Below, in pieces: positions 46,771-55,931 of a stretch of DNA of 64,000 bases. Under the pieces are notes generated by a model that saw only the letters and a program-made list of their open reading frames with translations, was not told the origin of the DNA and ran no database searches. The translations under genes were made by a program, and so were the position numbers. Every line of letters starts with the position of its first letter. Position 1 is the stretch's first letter. The DNA comes from Paenibacillus lycopersici. Lineage in GTDB: Bacteria > Bacillota > Bacilli > Paenibacillales > Paenibacillaceae. The stretch is taken from positions 4,033,001 through 4,097,000 of the forward strand of contig NZ_CP048209.1 in assembly GCF_010119935.1 (NCBI RefSeq). Direction: 5' to 3'.

Positions 46771-47544
46771 CTAAATCGTGATCAACATGCCCGTACGCGC
46801 GAATGCCGTGCCTGCCGGGAGATCGTAGTTGCGAGATAGATCAATGTCATGCGACATGTGGGTAAAGATCATTCTGCCGGGCTTTAACCGTTCGATCAGC
46901 TGCAGCCCTTCCCGAACGTCGTAAACGGAGCGCGATTCGAACGGATAAGGCTCTTCGTAGAAGCTCGTCCCCAGGATGAGCACGTCCAGATCGCGCAGCG
47001 GTTCCAGCTCTTCACCCTGCAGAGCGATGGCATCCGAGCAGTAAGCGAAGCAGCGGCCGCTCGCGATATGCGTGAACCGGAACGCGTACGCGTGTCCGTT
47101 CTTGCCGTGATTGACCTTCCAGCAGACCGTTTCCCACTCGCCGAAGGTCAGCTTCCCGTCAATCGGCTTGAAATCGATCTGTCTGCGAAGCCATGGAAAC
47201 CGGACCAGAATTTCGTCGACGACTTCCCGTTTCGCGTATACCTTGCCTTTGCGACCCAGCCATCTGCACATATCCGCGAATTCCGGCAGTCCGCCGATAT
47301 GATCGAAATGCGCATGCGTAACGAGCAGCGTCTCGATATGGCGCAGACCGAACGCTTCCATGCCGTTTCGCCAATCCGGGCCGCAATCGATCAGCATCGT
47401 GCCGAACGAAGCGTCGGTCAGCTGCACCAGCGAACGATATCTCCGGTTCCTTCCCTCGGCTCTCGCTTCCTCGCAGACGTCGCAGGAGCAGTAGACGCGG
47501 GGAACGCCCATCGCGTCCCCCGTTCCCCAGAATGTAACGATCAT
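46771..47544 (-). CDS. PhnP-like MBL-fold metallo-hydrolase
   Basis: 257 residues. Metallo-beta-lactamase fold with metal ligands THAHFDHIGG (residues 75-84), Asp in YCSDAIAL (about 170), and His in FTHMSHDIDL (about 230). An N-terminal cysteine cluster CSCDVCEEA (residues 19-27) resembles the zinc site of PhnP-type phosphodiesterases. Expected to hydrolyse phosphodiesters, possibly cyclic nucleotides. The substrate is unknown. The candidate RNA promoter begins just after its stop. Confidence 0.85.
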   Translation of the reverse strand: MIVTFWGTGDAMGVPRVYCSCDVCEEARAEGRNRRYRSLVQLTDASFGTMLIDCGPDWRNGMEAFGLRHIETLLVTHAHFDHIGGLPEFADMCRWLGRKGKVYAKREVVDEILVRFPWLRRQIDFKPIDGKLTFGEWETVCWKVNHGKNGHAYAFRFTHIASGRCFAYCSDAIALQGEELEPLRDLDVLILGTSFYEEPYPFESRSVYDVREGLQLIERLKPGRMIFTHMSHDIDLSRNYDLPAGTAFARTGMLITI

Positions 47545-47593
47545 CCTATTTCGACCTCCTTCCGTGATGTTTTCCGTCGCAATGAAAACGGTG

Positions 47594-48262
47594 CTACAAT
47601 GGTAGAAGGGCTAGCGTTTGCTTGCCTTTCAGCTGCTCCATCATGCCGTACCACTCGTCCGGCTTGTTCGGCAGCGCGGAATAATATTGCGTCAGGAACG
47701 CGGTCACGAGCGACGCGTCAAGCTCGGTGCGGTCCTCGTCCGCGGGCAGGAAGCAGAGATTGAGCCCGCTCACCGCCGAGCCGTCCTCTTCCCACGACGG
47801 ATGAACGTAAGGGAAGTCCAGGCGCATATAGCCGATATGCGACAGCACTTCGCGGCGGACGTACGGATTCATCGGGTAGATACCGCCGAACTCGTAGGTC
47901 GCTTGCACGGGATCGTATATTTCGGCGAACATGCCGATAGAGACCGTACCGCTCTGCTCGGCGAGACGCTGCAGATCTCGCGCGCGGCTGCGCAGCAGGA
48001 AACGTCCGATGCCCAGCCCCGGACGGCCGACGATCGTGAAATCGGTCATCGCAACTTTCATTGCCGGGTAATAGCGATATTCCGTCGTCCCTACGACTTC
48101 TCCTTCATGCACCGCGACATAGACATGGATGCTCGCGTCTTTCAGCGGCGCCTGCCACTTCTCATACGCCAGCACCTCCTCGGGCGGAAAAACCGTCTGC
48201 ATCAGGCCGTGCATCTTAGCAAACAGCGGGTTATCAATCGATTGAATGCGTATGTAGTCCAA
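47594..48262 (-). CDS. GNAT-family acetyltransferase
   Basis: 222 residues. Recognisable GNAT strand pair VYVAVHEGEVVGTTEYRYYP and the acetyl-CoA-binding segment FTIVGRPGLGIGRFLLRSRARDL (about residues 75-97), followed by a longer C-terminal part with cysteine and aromatic residues. Substrate unknown. It is within a run of four minus-strand genes (nitrilase-like, GNAT, GNAT, MBL hydrolase). Confidence 0.75.
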   Translation of the reverse strand: MDYIRIQSIDNPLFAKMHGLMQTVFPPEEVLAYEKWQAPLKDASIHVYVAVHEGEVVGTTEYRYYPAMKVAMTDFTIVGRPGLGIGRFLLRSRARDLQRLAEQSGTVSIGMFAEIYDPVQATYEFGGIYPMNPYVRREVLSHIGYMRLDFPYVHPSWEEDGSAVSGLNLCFLPADEDRTELDASLVTAFLTQYYSALPNKPDEWYGMMEQLKGKQTLALLPL

Positions 48263-48297
48263 TAATCTCGCTCCTTATCGTTCATCCTGTGAATGGT

Positions 48298-48960
48298 TTA
48301 GCGCATAAAAGGATTCCGCCACTCCATGAGCGCGGCGTAATCGCACGATTGTTCATCCTCTAAATAATGCTCCGCCGTTCCGACCGGCATGCGGCCGCAG
48401 CGCAGCAGGAACGAAATAACGGGGTCGTTGTAGCGTCCGGCGACGATACCGGCCAAATATTCATCCGGCGATACGCTGTCCGCATAACGATGGTAGCCGG
48501 GCATCCTGCCGCCGCCGAGCAGCCGCTTGAGGCCTAGGTGAACGACGGTTTCGTACATGCTTTGCATGAGCCATTTGCCCACGCCGGACTTGCGCATCTC
48601 CGGTACGACGCAGATGTCGACGATGTACAAGGTGTCGCCGTCCGGCGCATGATTGCGGATGTAGCCGCCATCCGTGATCGACTCCCAGCTATGGCTGCCC
48701 GCCAGCTGCGCGTCGTCGACCCGAAGCCCGGTGATCGAGCCGATCAGCCGCCCGTCCCGCTCCGCGCATATCGCGCCTTCCGGAAACCGCGCCACATGCT
48801 CGCGAAGCTGCGCTTCATTCCACCACAGCTCGGAAGGAAACGGCGGCGGGAAGCATGCCTCCTGAATGGCGATCATCCCGGCAAAGTCCGACTGCGTATA
48901 GTTGCGGATGACGATCTCGACCGGTTTGCCCTCCGCATAGACGATCATTTGCTTGCGCAT
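48298..48960 (-). CDS. GNAT acetyltransferase of the YhcX N-terminal type
   Basis: 220 residues from the ATG at 48960 (GGAGG, eight bases). GNAT core with LYIVDICVVPEMRKSGVGKWLMQSMYE (about residues 112-138, acetyl-CoA pyrophosphate loop). It is placed 36 bases after the carbon-nitrogen hydrolase. In Bacillus subtilis YhcX these two domains are one polypeptide, so the two proteins probably act on the same pathway or complex. Substrate unknown. Confidence 0.8.
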   Translation of the reverse strand: MRKQMIVYAEGKPVEIVIRNYTQSDFAGMIAIQEACFPPPFPSELWWNEAQLREHVARFPEGAICAERDGRLIGSITGLRVDDAQLAGSHSWESITDGGYIRNHAPDGDTLYIVDICVVPEMRKSGVGKWLMQSMYETVVHLGLKRLLGGGRMPGYHRYADSVSPDEYLAGIVAGRYNDPVISFLLRCGRMPVGTAEHYLEDEQSCDYAALMEWRNPFMR

Positions 48961-48996
48961 GCGATATACCTCCATGAGGGCCGAAGGGCCTGCGGG

Positions 48997-49860
48997 CTAC
49001 GACCAATCTCCGTACAGATCGGTACGGCGGTCGCGCCAAGTCGTGACGGAACCGGCCGCGCGGACATCGTGCAGCAGCGAGACGTCGATATCCGCGACAA
49101 CGAGCATATCGTCGTTGATGATGCCTTCCGTCATGATGCCTGCCGGCGGGAACGGGATATCGTTCGGCGAGATGACGGCCGCCTGGCCGAAATTCGCCCG
49201 CATGAAGTCGACCTTGCGGAGCGAGCCGACCGTGCCGGTCGTCACGATATACACTTGATTCTCGACTGCCCGCGCATGGCAGCAGTAGCGTACCCGGTAG
49301 AACCCGTGACGGTCGTCGGTGCAGGAAGGACAGAAGACGATATCCGCTCCCTTGGCCCGCGCCATGCGTACGATCTCCGGAAACTCGATGTCGTAGCAGG
49401 TCAGCATCGCGATCGTCCCGAACTCCGTATCGAACACGCCGAGGCCTTCGCCCGGCGACATATTCCACTCTTCCCGCTCCGTCGGCGTCATGTGAAGCTT
49501 GGCCTGCCGCTCCACCCGTCCGTCCGGGTAGAACAGATGCGCCGCGTTGTTCAGCTTGCCGTCCCCCGTCGATACGACATGCGTGCCGCCGATGATATGC
49601 ATGTTGTATTCCGCCGCCAGCGACCGGAACAGCTCGACGTACTTGTCCGTGAATTCAGGCAGCCGGCCGATGCCGAGCGCCGCGCCCGAATCGTCGCCGA
49701 TCGAAAGCAGCTGCGTCGTGAAAAATTCCGGAAACAATATAAAATGCACGCCGTATTCCGACGCGTTCCTCACGTAATGGCGCACCTGCGCCGCGAAATC
49801 GTCGAAACGGCCGATGTCCTCAAGCTTGTATTGCACCGCGCAGACGCGTAACCCTTTCAT
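48997..49860 (-). CDS. Carbon-nitrogen hydrolase (nitrilase superfamily)
   Basis: 287 residues. The Glu-Lys-Cys catalytic triad is visible: Glu in FILFPEFFTTQ (about residue 45), Lys in RQAKLHMTPTE (about 120), Cys in AMLTCYDIEFPE (about 155). Hydrolyses amide or nitrile C-N bonds. Tail residues match the C-terminal half of YhcX-like bifunctional enzymes. First gene of the local minus-strand run. Confidence 0.88.
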   Translation of the reverse strand: MKGLRVCAVQYKLEDIGRFDDFAAQVRHYVRNASEYGVHFILFPEFFTTQLLSIGDDSGAALGIGRLPEFTDKYVELFRSLAAEYNMHIIGGTHVVSTGDGKLNNAAHLFYPDGRVERQAKLHMTPTEREEWNMSPGEGLGVFDTEFGTIAMLTCYDIEFPEIVRMARAKGADIVFCPSCTDDRHGFYRVRYCCHARAVENQVYIVTTGTVGSLRKVDFMRANFGQAAVISPNDIPFPPAGIMTEGIINDDMLVVADIDVSLLHDVRAAGSVTTWRDRRTDLYGDWS

Positions 49861-49901
49861 GCTCTCTCTCCCCTTGGACGTGCGTAATTTAATGGCATGT
49901 A

Positions 49902-51260
49902 TTATTTTCTTTGCGGAAGCGCGATCGAAATCGTCGTGCCCTGGTCCGGCTTGCTGAAGACGTCGATCTGGCCATCGTGCAGATCGACGATCCGCTTCGC
50001 GATGGATAAGCCGAGTCCCACTCCGCCCGTCGTGCGGCTTCTGGCGCCGTCCACCCGATAGAAGCGCTCGAACAAATACGGCATCTCGTCCTCGGGAATG
50101 CCGATCCCCTTGTCGGTCACGGAGAAACGGACGACGTTCTTGTGCAGCGACAGGCTGATGTCGATCGGCTCCTTGCTGTATTTAATCGCATTATCGAGCA
50201 GAATGACGAGCAGCTGACGGATTTTCTCTTTGTCCGCGCTCAGTTTGATGTCCTGCTTGCTCGGCGTATGGACGCGGATCATCCGCTGGAACGTCATATG
50301 CAGCATATCCGCCGTCTCGTCGGCCAGCTGAACGAGGTTGAACGTTTCCAGCTTGAGCCAGTCTTCCTGCTCCGCCTGCGCCAGCTGAAGCATCGATTTC
50401 GTCAAGTTCTGGAGCCGCTGCGATTCCTTGCCGATCGCTTCGATCGCTTCGTCGCGGATGTTCGCGTCGTCGCGCCCCCAGCGCTTCAACATGCCGGCAT
50501 AGCTGCTGATGACCGTCAGCGGCGTCTTCAGCTCGTGCGAGGCATCGGCGACGAACTGCTTCTGGCGCTCGAACGTCCGGTCCAGCCGGTCGATCATCTG
50601 ATTGAACGCCCTGGCGAGCTGCAGCAGCTCGGCGGATTGATCCCGCTGGGCAAGCTCGATCTTACGCAGCTTGCCGCTCCGGTCGATCTCCCGCATCGTC
50701 TGCACCATATGCTGAATCGGCGACGTCAGGCGCGAGGTGAACCAGTAGGTGCCGAAGATCGCGAACAGTATCGCCCCGATGCTCGTAATCGTCAGCGCGA
50801 TGACCAGCACCTTCAAGTAGCTGTCGAGCAGCGTCAGCTTGCGATACAGCTCCAGCGTGCCGATCACTTCGTTGTTGTGGAAGAGCGGCACCTTCATGTA
50901 CAGCACGCGCCGGCCGTCGATGAAGAACATGCCCGTATCGTGCCTGGTGGAGAAATCCGGCTTCAGCGCCAGCAGCTCCGGATCCGAGCCCTGCGTATTG
51001 ACCACCTTGCCGTTCATGTCGACGATGCGCATCAGTTCGCTCACGTTGTAGTAATCCCGCAGCAAATCCATGTTGGCCAGCTGATCGGGGTCGTTGATGC
51101 GCGGATCCTCCAGCAAAATATTCACTTTATTCGTCAGCAGCTGGTCTTCGCTGCGGATCGTGATTTTGATCACGAACAAATAAACGAAAATATTAAACAA
51201 GATCAAAATAAAAATTAACCAGAATATGGTGAAAAACGTAAAGCGCCGGCGAAGCGTCAT
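49902..51260 (-). CDS. Two-component sensor histidine kinase
   Basis: 452 residues. First transmembrane helix (residues 7-31), an extracellular sensor domain of about 120 residues, second transmembrane helix (about 150-175), a HAMP linker, the phospho-acceptor His in FVADASHELKTPLTVI (about 240), and ATPase boxes DNAIKYSKEP, DKGIGIPE and GGVGLGLSIAKRI. Overlaps the response regulator stop (ATGA), so the pair is co-translated. Resembles ArlS/CssS/YkoH-type kinases; the signal is unknown. Confidence 0.92.
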   Translation of the reverse strand: MTLRRRFTFFTIFWLIFILILFNIFVYLFVIKITIRSEDQLLTNKVNILLEDPRINDPDQLANMDLLRDYYNVSELMRIVDMNGKVVNTQGSDPELLALKPDFSTRHDTGMFFIDGRRVLYMKVPLFHNNEVIGTLELYRKLTLLDSYLKVLVIALTITSIGAILFAIFGTYWFTSRLTSPIQHMVQTMREIDRSGKLRKIELAQRDQSAELLQLARAFNQMIDRLDRTFERQKQFVADASHELKTPLTVISSYAGMLKRWGRDDANIRDEAIEAIGKESQRLQNLTKSMLQLAQAEQEDWLKLETFNLVQLADETADMLHMTFQRMIRVHTPSKQDIKLSADKEKIRQLLVILLDNAIKYSKEPIDISLSLHKNVVRFSVTDKGIGIPEDEMPYLFERFYRVDGARSRTTGGVGLGLSIAKRIVDLHDGQIDVFSKPDQGTTISIALPQRK

Positions 51261-51955
51261 GCGTCGGGCTCCTTCAGCATGTACCCGACGCCGCGAACGG
51301 TGTGGATCAGCTTATGCCGGTAGCCTTTGTCGACCTTCTGCCGCAGGTAGCGAATATACACGTCCACGAGATTCGTCTCGCCGATAAAATCGTAGCCCCA
51401 TACTTCGGATAAAATGTCTTCGCGCGATTTCTCCTCGTTCCGGTGCTCCGCCAAATAGACGAGCAGCTCGAATTCCCTCGGCGTCAGCTCGATCGGCAAG
51501 TCCTTCCGGAACACTTTGCGCGTGCGGAGCTCGATGGAGAGATCGGCCGCCTTGAGCACGTCCGGGCTTTCCGGCTCCTTCGGCTGCTGCTGGAAAATGC
51601 GGAGCAAATTGCGCACGCGCGCGAGAAGCTCCTCCATCGCGAAGGGCTTCGTTATATAATCATTGGCGCCGTGCTCGAATCCGCTCACTTTGTCCGGAAT
51701 CGTATCGCGCGCCGTCAATAGGATAATCGGAATCGGATTGCCGGATTGCCGGATGCGCCGCAGCACCTCGATGCCGTTCAGCTCCGGAAGCATGACGTCG
51801 AGCAGCAGCATATCCCATTCGCCGTTCGTCGCCTGTTCCAGGCCGCTCCTGCCGTCCGAAGCGCGGCCGACGATATAGCCTTCATGCTCCAACTCAAGCT
51901 GGAGAATCCGCGCAATGCCGTCTTCATCTTCGATGACAAGAATGCGTTCGTTCAT
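51257..51955 (-). CDS. OmpR-family response regulator
   Basis: 232 residues from the ATG at 51955. Receiver domain with EDEDG acidic pair, phospho-Asp in LLLDVMLPELNG (about residue 52), and KPFAMEEL Lys; C-terminal winged-helix DNA-binding domain (ELTPREFELLVYLAEHRNEEKSRE...VDVYIRYLRQKV). Works with the histidine kinase whose start overlaps its stop. The upstream ribosome site (AGGTAGGTG) is modest. Confidence 0.93.
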   Translation of the reverse strand: MNERILVIEDEDGIARILQLELEHEGYIVGRASDGRSGLEQATNGEWDMLLLDVMLPELNGIEVLRRIRQSGNPIPIILLTARDTIPDKVSGFEHGANDYITKPFAMEELLARVRNLLRIFQQQPKEPESPDVLKAADLSIELRTRKVFRKDLPIELTPREFELLVYLAEHRNEEKSREDILSEVWGYDFIGETNLVDVYIRYLRQKVDKGYRHKLIHTVRGVGYMLKEPDA

Positions 51956-52223
51956 ACTTGGTCTGCACCTACCTTGCTCTAATCTATAACGGTTCCCGGC
52001 GGACCCGTTCCCATAATCATAATTAAGCATGTCCGTCAATGCAAGCGATATAGTAGGCGCGCTTGGAAGAAGTCTGACGGCGTTGAACTTCGGCTGGCGC
52101 ATGCGCAATGACAAGACTCGGGCGACGATAGGCGATTGAATCCTTGTGCGCCATATCCTGGTTGACCATATAGACTACGGCTCATATCGGCGTGCAGGCG
52201 TCCGGCCAAAAGCTTGCCAAGCT

Positions 52224-52280
52224 CGAATGCCGAACACGCTCGCGAATGCCGAACACGCTCGCGAATGCCGAACACGCTCG
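52224..52280. repeat. Three perfect 19-bp tandem repeats
   Basis: The unit CGAATGCCGAACACGCTCG occurs three times in a row without a mismatch (52224-52242, 52243-52261, 52262-52280). It lies in the 343-base gap between the response regulator and the kinase gene stop at 52299. Nothing else in that gap is supported; open frames through it have no ribosome site. Confidence 0.85.
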
Positions 52281-52298
52281 ACGAACCTTCTAACGTGA

Positions 52299-53981
52299 TT
52301 AAACGTTGGCCGCCAACGAGCCAAGCACCGGAGCTAACGCCCGCTCGAGCTGCGAACGCCAGCGCTTGTTCGCGGTCGCCCACCGGCCGCACCACATTTC
52401 GTCCGCCCATTCCTGCGCCGGCAGCAGCGGTACCGAGCAGCTCGGCTTAGCAGGCATCGCCGCCAGCCATTCGGCTCGCGCGCCGAATTTCCCGTCCTTG
52501 TTGGCGATCCAGTGCGTCGTTCGTCCGCCTCCGCCGCGCTCGCCGCATATCCGGCCAGCCGTCGCCAGCCGCTCGATCGTCCACTTGGACGGAAATGGGT
52601 CAACGACGAACAGCAGGCAATCGCAGGTTGCAAGCTGCTTCTCCATCTCCGGCGACAGCCAGCGGCCGGAGACGTCCGTCACGACGACCGAGGCGCGAAT
52701 CGCCTGCAGCATCATGCGATGCTTGAGCTGCAATTCGGCCGATTGTCCGGCAGCGGAATGGACCGAAGGCTCGAGCCGGTACCACTCCGGGCCGCCAGAG
52801 CTTGCAGTCAGCTTGGCATATCTGTTGTCCGCCTCCGGCTGCGAATCGCTATAGCCGTCTCTGCCGGTCAGCGGGAGAAGCGCGTGCCACTCCGGTTCCA
52901 GGGCGGGATGCTCGACGGCCGCAACGGTCGCGCCGTTCATTTGACCCAGCAGATGCGCAAGCGTGATCGCTATGAACGTGCCGCCTGCTCCCGGGGACAA
53001 GGAGGCGACAATTACGGAGCGCTGACGATTCCGATGCGACATTAGGCGGGCAAGCGATCCTGTCGCCGGCGCTGCCATTCCCCTGCTCGGGCCGTCGAAC
53101 GCAGACGAGGCGGAGCCAGCCGCCGCCGTCGCCGTCGCCGCAGCGCCTTGCAGGCAATCTCCCAGCGCCCTGCTTACTTCCTCCATCGAACCGTACCTGC
53201 TTGCCGGATCGGGATCGGTCATCTTGAGGATCGCAGCCGCGATCGCGGGCATTCCGCCCAGCAGGGCCTGCATGCCCTTCGATGCATGCAGGCCATGACC
53301 GCTTGCTCCGGCATTAGAATCGATCCTGCCGCCGCCGGTCAATAGATAATACAGCAGCGCGCCAAGGCCGTAAATATCCGTACGCTCGTCGCTCTGACGT
53401 TCCCCCTCCTGCTCAGGCGCGGCAAACCCGGGCGTTCCGAGCCTCGCCGTATCCATCTCCTGTCCCGGTTTGAATACGCGGGCAATGCCGAAATCGATCA
53501 AACGCACGAACCCGCTCCGGTCGATCATCACGTTCGTAGGCTTCAAGTCCCGGTGGATGATCGGCGGCTGCCGGCCGTGCAAGTATCGGAGCGCTTCGGC
53601 CAGCTGCAGGCCGATCTCTACGGCTTTCGCCGCCGGAACGAGGCCTCCTTGCTGCTCCAAGTACCTTTGCAGCGTCAAACCGTCAATATAGTCCATGACC
53701 ATGATTTCATAGCCGTCGCGCTCGTCCGCGGGATAATAGTCGACGATCAGCGGCACATGCGGATGGTTCAGCTCCATCAGCAGCCCCGCTTCCTCGGCGG
53801 TGCGCAGGCCGCACCCGGCGGACGCCCGGCTTGCCTTCAAGGCGCGAATCTTGCCTTGCAGCCGCAGGTCCTCGGCCGCATACACTTCGCCCATGCCGCC
53901 TTGGCCGATCAATCCTTGAATCCGGTAACGGTCTCCGACGACCGCGCCGTTCTCGAATAGACGAAACTCCTTCTGTCCCAT
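52299..53981 (-). CDS. Ser/Thr protein kinase fused to a ParA/MinD-like domain
   Basis: 560 residues from the ATG at 53981 (GGGAGG). Residues 10-280 are a complete Hanks-type kinase: IGQGGMGEVY, the ATP-binding Lys in IRALKAS, HRDLKPTNVM, DFG in LIDFGIAR, APE in GFAAPEQ. There is no transmembrane helix and there are no PASTA repeats. From about residue 325 a second domain resembles ParA/MinD/CpsD-type ATPases (SVIVASLSPGAGGTFIAITLA; VVVTDVSGRW; LLFVVDPFPSKW; THWIANKDG), but the Walker A lysine is missing. It may therefore be a degenerate NTP-binding scaffold. Targets unknown. Confidence 0.82.
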   Translation of the reverse strand: MGQKEFRLFENGAVVGDRYRIQGLIGQGGMGEVYAAEDLRLQGKIRALKASRASAGCGLRTAEEAGLLMELNHPHVPLIVDYYPADERDGYEIMVMDYIDGLTLQRYLEQQGGLVPAAKAVEIGLQLAEALRYLHGRQPPIIHRDLKPTNVMIDRSGFVRLIDFGIARVFKPGQEMDTARLGTPGFAAPEQEGERQSDERTDIYGLGALLYYLLTGGGRIDSNAGASGHGLHASKGMQALLGGMPAIAAAILKMTDPDPASRYGSMEEVSRALGDCLQGAAATATAAAGSASSAFDGPSRGMAAPATGSLARLMSHRNRQRSVIVASLSPGAGGTFIAITLAHLLGQMNGATVAAVEHPALEPEWHALLPLTGRDGYSDSQPEADNRYAKLTASSGGPEWYRLEPSVHSAAGQSAELQLKHRMMLQAIRASVVVTDVSGRWLSPEMEKQLATCDCLLFVVDPFPSKWTIERLATAGRICGERGGGGRTTHWIANKDGKFGARAEWLAAMPAKPSCSVPLLPAQEWADEMWCGRWATANKRWRSQLERALAPVLGSLAANV

Positions 53982-54006
53982 AAGCGTTTTCCTCCCCCTA
54001 ACATCG

Positions 54007-54068
54007 AAAAAGCATCCTGAACGAAGACGGTGCCAGAGTCCTGGAGACCGTCCGTTCAGGATGCTTTC
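54007..54068 (-). terminator. Terminator of the RlmM-like gene
   Basis: Long hairpin (AAAGCATCCTGAACG with CGTTCAGGATGCTTT, inner ACGGT/ACCGT) followed by TTTTTC on the minus strand. Confidence 0.85.
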
Positions 54069-54113
54069 CTGTGCGGAATGATTCATTATAGGCGGTATCG
54101 GATTGAGCATCCG

Positions 54114-55133
54114 CTAGCCATTCTTGACTAAGTATAGCGTAATTTCATCCCGGTTGTGAAACAATTGTTTCGCCTTGCGCAGCTCGAACGCCGATTCCAG
54201 CTTCGCCACGACGTCGCGGATCGTCTGCAGCGGCTTCTTGTGCATCAGCTTGACGGTGATGATCGCGGTCGCGCCGTCCTGCAGCGCATCGGCCTTCTCG
54301 AGCACGAGCTTGGCCATCTGCATGGGGCTCCAGCTCATGTCGCAGACGAGCAGGTCGAACGTGTCCGGCGGGAAACGCACATCCGACGCATTCTTCTTTA
54401 AGGCCGTTAAACGCGGATAGGCCGCGAGCTTCGGATGAAGCTCGGCAGGATCGATCGACGTGACGCGAAGTCCGCGTTCAAGCAGCAGCTGCGTCCATCC
54501 GCCGGGCGCCGCACCGATGTCGAGCGCCTCCCGGAACGTCTCCAGGTAAAGTCCGAAAGCCCGCTCCGCTTCGAGCAGCTTGAACTTCGCTCGCGAAATC
54601 TGGCCTTCCTCGCGCTGGAAGCGAACGGCGCCTCCCGGCCAATCCGACAGCTGTTCGGACGGCGTCCCCCAGCCGACGTACAGTTCGTCCCGCCCGGCGA
54701 AGATCGACAGGATCTGATCCGGCGACTGCATCGCGGTTTCTCCGCCGAGCTCCATAATGACCGCATCGAGCACCGATTTCGTATCCGCTGCGGAGTATGG
54801 ATACGGCGTGCCGTCGACGCGCCGCAGATGGATGGCGGTCGTTCCGTTCTCGCAGCGGATCCGGGCGTTCCGGACAAGCTCGGCCAGCGCCTGCAGATCG
54901 TCCGATCCGCCTTGAATCGGCAGCATGCGGTCGATCGGCTGTATATGCCGCAGGAAGATCGGTTCTTGACGCTGCAGCAATTCGAGCAGCTCCTCGCGGC
55001 TTAAGGATACTTCCATCCGAAATACTTCGCCGGCGACGAGCTGCGTAATTTTAATCCCTTGAATCATTCTGCGCAGCTCTTCCATCGCAAGCGAGGCGAA
55101 GCCGTGATTCGCGGTTCCAATCCATTCCGTCAC
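54114..55133 (-). CDS. RlmM-like RNA 2'-O-methyltransferase
   Basis: 339 residues. The first 160 residues look like a THUMP-containing RNA-binding part. A Rossmann FtsJ-type domain follows, with SAM-binding DIGAAPGGWTQLLLERG (about residue 205). The K-D-K-E catalytic set is visible: Lys in SRAKFKLLEAE, Asp in LLVCDMSWSP, Lys in ITVKLMHKKP, Glu in DEITLYLVK. This fits a 23S rRNA 2'-O-methyltransferase of the RlmM type, an enzyme best known from gamma-proteobacteria. The site in RNA is not predictable. It abuts the ABC ATPase gene directly. Confidence 0.82.
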   Translation of the reverse strand: MTEWIGTANHGFASLAMEELRRMIQGIKITQLVAGEVFRMEVSLSREELLELLQRQEPIFLRHIQPIDRMLPIQGGSDDLQALAELVRNARIRCENGTTAIHLRRVDGTPYPYSAADTKSVLDAVIMELGGETAMQSPDQILSIFAGRDELYVGWGTPSEQLSDWPGGAVRFQREEGQISRAKFKLLEAERAFGLYLETFREALDIGAAPGGWTQLLLERGLRVTSIDPAELHPKLAAYPRLTALKKNASDVRFPPDTFDLLVCDMSWSPMQMAKLVLEKADALQDGATAIITVKLMHKKPLQTIRDVVAKLESAFELRKAKQLFHNRDEITLYLVKNG

Positions 55134-55913
55134 TTAATTTCTTCCTCCTGACAATGCCCGGATCCAAGGGCGGTCATCCGCCCATTGGACTTCCACGGGC
55201 CAATCGTACGCGGCGCTCAGCCATTCGGCGCTCAATACGTCCTTCTTCGGTCCGGCCGCCACGATTTCGCCGTTCTGCACCAAGGCGACATGCGTAAACA
55301 GCGGAATGATTTCTTCCATATGGTGCGTGACGTACACGACCATCATATCTCGTTCACTGAGCCGGCCAAGGTCGATCAGCAGCTTCTCGCGCTCGTAGAG
55401 ATCAAGACCGGCGCAAGGCTCATCCATGATGAGCAGCTTCGGATTCTGCATCAACGCGCGGGCAAGCATCACTTTCTTCCGTTCGCCTTGCGACAGCGAA
55501 CCAAGCGACTGCTCGGCGACATGCAGCAAGCCCACTTCGTCCAACAGCGACAGCGCCTTTAACCGGACTGCCTCGTCGATCTCCTGATAGAAACGCAGGA
55601 AGGCGTACTCGCCTGTCGCCACCACTTCCCAGACCGGGTCGCGCAGCGTCAGCTTCTCCATGATGGATTGGCTGATATAGCCGATTGCTTTGCGCACTTC
55701 GCGCACGTCGCATTCGCCGTACCGGTTGCCCAGCACTTCTACCGTGCCCGAGCTCGGAAACTCGTAGCCGTTCATCATTTCGAGCAGCGTCGTCTTGCCG
55801 CAGCCGTTGCGGCCGAGAATGACCCAGTGCTCGCCTTTGTTCATCGTTAAATTAACGCCATTAAGGATTTGCCTGTCCCCGCGACGAAACGTAATGCCCT
55901 GCAATGCGATCAT
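55134..55913 (-). CDS. ABC ATPase (YlmA-like)
   Basis: 259 residues with Walker A GRNGCGKTTL, signature LSQGE, Walker B LLIMDEPCAGLD and switch His VTHHMEE. Resembles YlmA/ModF-type stand-alone ATPases. No permease is encoded nearby. It precedes the RlmM-like gene with no intergenic base, so the two are coupled. Confidence 0.85.
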   Translation of the reverse strand: MIALQGITFRRGDRQILNGVNLTMNKGEHWVILGRNGCGKTTLLEMMNGYEFPSSGTVEVLGNRYGECDVREVRKAIGYISQSIMEKLTLRDPVWEVVATGEYAFLRFYQEIDEAVRLKALSLLDEVGLLHVAEQSLGSLSQGERKKVMLARALMQNPKLLIMDEPCAGLDLYEREKLLIDLGRLSERDMMVVYVTHHMEEIIPLFTHVALVQNGEIVAAGPKKDVLSAEWLSAAYDWPVEVQWADDRPWIRALSGGRN

Positions 55914-55931
55914 GCTTATCCCCTCCCAAGG

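Noticed and set aside
52036..52410. Minus-strand open frame across the 19-bp tandem repeats
   Set aside because: Overlaps the end of the kinase gene in another frame and has no ribosome site.
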